The notes under the pieces were generated by a model. It had not been told where the DNA came from. It saw nothing but the letters and a program-made list of their open reading frames with translations, and searched no databases. A program made the position numbers and the translations under genes. This document shows positions 53,875-56,232 of a DNA stretch of 56,232 nucleotides, one piece after another. Positions within the stretch are counted from its first letter, which is position 1. Every line of letters begins with the position of its first letter. Source of the DNA: Caldithrix sp. (lineage in GTDB: Bacteria; Zhuqueibacterota; Zhuqueibacteria; Thermofontimicrobiales; Sulfurfontimicrobiaceae). The stretch is from NCBI GenBank assembly GCA_020722815.1, contig DYKB01000004.1, forward strand, positions 1 to 56,232, given 5' to 3'.

Positions 53875-54074
53875 GTATCCGCTCAATATTTATTGGTAAA
53901 TGATAATGTACGACAGTTATAACGGGATAAATCTTCAGGCGTGAGGCGTAAATTGAAATTCCGCAATATAACCCGGATAAGAGATTACGTATCACGCATT
54001 ACGTTTTACGCTTCACGTAAAATTTTACAAAAATAAAGGGCTTTCGTTTCCGCCCTGATTTATTGAGGGGATAC
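53875..54074. repeat. GTATCC-ended MITE-like element, copy 2 (inverted)
   Basis: Left end GTATCCGCTCAAT (53875), right end ATTGAGGGGATAC (to 54074). The 200-bp interior is nearly the reverse complement of the element at 2559-2765; both contain the CGTAAAACGTAATGCGTGAT-like core and an AGGGCTTTCGTTTCCGCCCT stem near one end. It is head-to-tail with the preceding element, separated by only eight bases. Confidence 0.7.
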
Positions 54075-54107
54075 CTTTTGTCAATGCGAATTAAATTTTT
54101 ACATATA

Positions 54108-54848
54108 TCATTTACGCTTTTCTTTGTTCTTTATATAAATTAACTTAAATCGTCCTTTTGGATTTTCCCGATTTTCAATGTCAAATTTTTTGGTTGATTT
54201 AATCAATGGCGTCAATTTCTGGAAACCATAATTTCTCGGATCAAAATTTGGTTGTTTTTTCTGTAAAAGATTTCCAACATCTCCAAGGAATGCCCATCCA
54301 TCATCATCAGCTAAATCATCAATAGTAGACGAAATTAGTTTAATTACTTTTGGCGTTATTTTATCAACATTGGGTTCGGGGGAGGACTCACTTTTTGTAA
54401 CTTCAGATTCACTTTCATCTGATTTGAGAATTTCAATATATATAAATTTATCACAGGCAACAATAAATGGTTCAGGCGTTTTCTTTTCACCAATTCCAAT
54501 AACTTTCATCCCCGCTTCGCGAAGCCTTGTCGCCAAACGGGTAAAATCACTGTCGCTCGAGACTAAACAAAAACCATCAACCTTTTCTGAATATAGAATA
54601 TCCATCGCATCAATGATCATTGCCGAATCCGTCGCATTTTTACCGGTGGTGTATCCATATTGTTGAATCGGCGTTATTGCATTTTCCAAAAGGACAGCCT
54701 TCCACTTCGATAGAATAGGTTTTGTCCAATCGCCATAAATTCGTTTGATGGTCGGATTACCATACTTGGCAATTTCTTCCATCATCTCCTTCACGTAAGT
54801 GGGAGGAATATTATCACCATCTATTAATACCGCAAGCTTTATATCCAT
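54108..54848 (-). CDS. NYN-domain nuclease with LOTUS/OST-HTH domain
   Basis: A 246-residue cytoplasmic protein. The N-terminal NYN (PIN-like, LabA/DUF88) domain has the acidic active-site set: Asp10 and Asp12 in VLIDGDNIP, Asp74 in GKNATDSAMI, and Asp99/Asp101 in VSSDSDFTRLA. These coordinate Mg2+ for RNA cleavage in the family. After an acidic linker (143-160), residues 161-240 resemble a LOTUS/OST-HTH domain (KVIKLISSTIDDLADDDGWA then LGDVGNLLQKKQPNFDPRNY), which binds RNA. The start ATG 54848 is preferred to a TTG four codons earlier. It is a standalone gene next to the repeats. Confidence 0.88.
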   Translation of the reverse strand: MDIKLAVLIDGDNIPPTYVKEMMEEIAKYGNPTIKRIYGDWTKPILSKWKAVLLENAITPIQQYGYTTGKNATDSAMIIDAMDILYSEKVDGFCLVSSDSDFTRLATRLREAGMKVIGIGEKKTPEPFIVACDKFIYIEILKSDESESEVTKSESSPEPNVDKITPKVIKLISSTIDDLADDDGWAFLGDVGNLLQKKQPNFDPRNYGFQKLTPLIKSTKKFDIENRENPKGRFKLIYIKNKEKRK

Positions 54849-55023
54849 AAAATTTTCCAATTTTTTTTAAAATAATATAATTTTAAATGCGTGAACTACC
54901 TTAACAATAATTACTATCCATCAAACATTATGAAATTTAATTCAAGGAAATCATTCAAATTTTATCTCCTCCGGCACAGATGATGAGATCAATCGTTTTA
55001 GCCCGGATAATCCATAAACTTTT

Positions 55024-55257
55024 GCCACGAAGACACTAAGGCACAAAGAAAACAATAAGTTAGTTCAAGTGATGCGTCATAATTCAATTTACCAATTTTA
55101 TGCTGAATTTTACAACTTTTCTTTTTGGAGGTTTGGATTGGCATTATATTTGACAAGCGTTATCTTTTTAAAATTAATATGTTATGAACTTTCTTATCCA
55201 GGATTGTCCAACCCGATCAAAACTTCGTGTCGCTTCGTGCCTTTGTGTCTTAGTGGC
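55024..55257. repeat. Pair of CACGAAGACAC-type inverted repeats
   Basis: GCCACGAAGACACTAAGGCA (55024-55043) and a mirrored CTTCGTGCCTTTGTGTCTTA (55233-55252) face each other over ~185 bases. The motif is a well-known dispersed repeat in several phyla. The enclosed sequence has no supported gene. Confidence 0.45.
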
Positions 55258-55520
55258 TAATAAATTTTTCAGGTTAAGGTGTAATCATCACTTTTTGTCA
55301 TTAAGTTTAAATAAATCAAACATATTTTTCAAGCTTTTTTTATTAAATAATTTAATTTTTTTCATTATTTCCAGACGGACATCATCGATTTTGCTTTTTG
55401 AAATTGAAAAAAGAATCCCAAAACCTTTCAATTTCAGATTATGGAATGCCGATTTCGGAAGAGGGATTAAAAATTAATTGAAAATTTTGGAAAGAATTAA
55501 TCAATGTAGTGATTTTAACC

Positions 55521-55740
55521 TCAGTCATTTGAATGCCTTTTTAGTAAATTAAAACCCAACCAGATTGGTTTATCTTTATCCATTTTAAAATCGATATTCT
55601 TCGTGAGCCGCCATTCCAATTCAAATCCCCGTCGCCATTTCAAAAATTTACCAAAACCGTGTTGGGGATTATTGTAAATATTGGTAAAGCCGTTTTTTTT
55701 TGTGATGGGGTGGCAGCAGAGCGTTTTTTTTGGATATTTC
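55521..55740 (-). pseudogene. MBL-fold (NAPE-PLD-like) hydrolase N-terminal remnant
   Basis: The minus strand reads LPPHHKK; with one A fewer in the A9 run it continues NGFTNIYNNPQHGFGKFLKW. This matches the N-terminal signature of the NAPE-PLD-like metallo-beta-lactamase family (pattern PPHH...GF.N.Y..P..GF..FLKW). After that the sequence is unrecognisable and the frame ends at 55521. The metal-binding HxHxDH motif is absent. It is a truncated, frameshifted relic. Confidence 0.45.
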
Positions 55741-55753
55741 GGAAACAGCGCAA

Positions 55754-55839
55754 GTCCATTCAACCTGCAGGAAGGGGTCATCCACTCGCGGGGAAGCCCA
55801 TTCAACCTGCGGGAAGGGGTCATCCACTCGCGGGAAGGC
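55754..55839. repeat. 42-bp tandem duplication
   Basis: Two successive copies of a unit starting CCATTCAACCTGC, with GGAAGGGGTCATCCACTCGC following, at 55756 and 55798. Differences are few (CAGG against CGGG). The open frames across it on both strands are an effect of the repeat. Confidence 0.6.
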
Positions 55840-55896
55840 TTCCCGGGCTGCAGGCAACATCAAAAAGCTGGAATTTGGAACCCAGCATGAGACCTG

Positions 55897-56232
55897 CTAA
55901 TTCCCAAGCTCCCTGCTTGGGAATTCATCATTCACGAAGCTCCAGCTTCGAGTCACCAGTAGCGTTTTCATCGCCATATTTACATCGAAAAGCTGGAGCT
56001 TTTCGATTATGGGGTTTCCAAGCAGGAGCTTGGAAACCAGAATATCAATGTAACCAACGTGCACCCCCTAATTCCCAAGCTCCCTGCTTGGGAATTGATC
56101 ATTCTCGAAGCTCCAGCTTCGAAATACCAACAGCGCATCACACCGCCCTATTTAATCCGAAAAGCGGGAGCTTTTCCATTATGGGGTTTCCAAGCAGGAG
56201 CTTGGAAACCAGAATATCAATGTAACCAACGT
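55897..56232. repeat. Tandem array of a ~171-bp four-palindrome repeat
   Basis: Two full units (55897-56067 and 56068-56232, running off the window). Each has four perfect or near-perfect palindromes. In unit 1 these are H1 AATTCCCAAGCTCC...GGGAATT (55899-55925), H2 CGAAGCTCCAGCTTCG (55935-55950), H3 TCGAAAAGCTGGAGC and TTTTCGA (55985-56006), and H4 GGTTTCCAAGCAGGAGC with TTGGAAACC (56013-56038). H3 is the complement of H2, and H4 of H1. A degenerate copy lies at 52131-52261. Confidence 0.8.

Noticed and set aside
55659..56225. A 188-codon plus-strand frame across the end of the window
   Set aside because: Most of it is translated palindromic repeat (tandem 42-bp and 171-bp units), with no ribosome site or domain; it is an effect of repeat composition.
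55897..56232. CRISPR array
   Set aside because: The repeated unit is 171 bp with no short repeat-spacer alternation and no cas genes in the window.
1..56232. tRNA or rRNA genes
   Set aside because: No cloverleaf with a GGTTCGAATCC-type T-arm or conserved rRNA segment was recognised on either strand by eye; a tRNA scan would settle it.

Overview
The window is AT-rich bacterial DNA. Several markers place it in the FCB superphylum, probably a Calditrichota/KSB1-like lineage. These are a C-terminal sorting domain opening with the QNYPNPFN signature typical of type IX secretion cargo, a DUF4954 protein, very large secreted TPR proteins, ExbB/ExbD pairs, and secreted glycan-active enzymes. Species cannot be named from the sequence. 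I saw no rRNA, tRNA or CRISPR array.

Layout. 0-5 kb: the tail of a TPR/Sel1 protein, a type I glutamine synthetase, a 1.3-kb graveyard of repeats and gene remnants (IS1182-like transposase start, antitoxin tail), and a secreted GH51 arabinofuranosidase. 5-13 kb (+ strand): an ABC exporter with its DUF1854 partner, a membrane-anchored TIR protein with a C-terminal DUF1566 domain, an NhaC-type antiporter and a GT9 glycosyltransferase. 13.8-28.5 kb (- strand): two very large secreted TPR/coiled-coil proteins followed by a small periplasmic protein, ExbB, ExbD, a second ExbD, an SDR protein, a shortened DUF1638 protein and a DUF4954 beta-helix protein. The TPR-ExbB-ExbD-ExbD part looks like one ion-driven cell-envelope machine. 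29.5-36.7 kb (+ strand): lepA, an ABC ATPase and permease, signal peptidase I, and a paralogue of it that has lost the catalytic serine. 36.8-47.2 kb (- strand): pcrA/uvrD and a third huge TPR protein, mltG, a CPBP protease, gamma-glutamyltranspeptidase and a small SANT/Myb-like DNA-binding protein. 47.2-49.5 kb: decayed glycan-related genes (CBM35-like, GH9 N-terminal domain) and a redoxin stub. 50-54.9 kb: a secreted SUMF1-domain protein, a secreted T9SS-sorted protein and a NYN-LOTUS protein. 55-56.2 kb: an MBL-fold remnant and a tandem array of palindromes running off the end.

The strongest unexplained structure is non-coding. A family of small elements shares terminal inverted repeats (GTATCCGCTCAATAA-like) but carries different hairpin cores. 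There is also a 171-bp repeat built of four palindromes whose outer and inner pairs are mutually complementary. A second theme is conserved proteins with altered key residues: signal peptidase Ser to Gly, SDR Tyr to Phe, ExbD Asp to Asn, and glutamine synthetase adenylylation Tyr to Phe. All family assignments come from motif recognition by eye; no database search was run.
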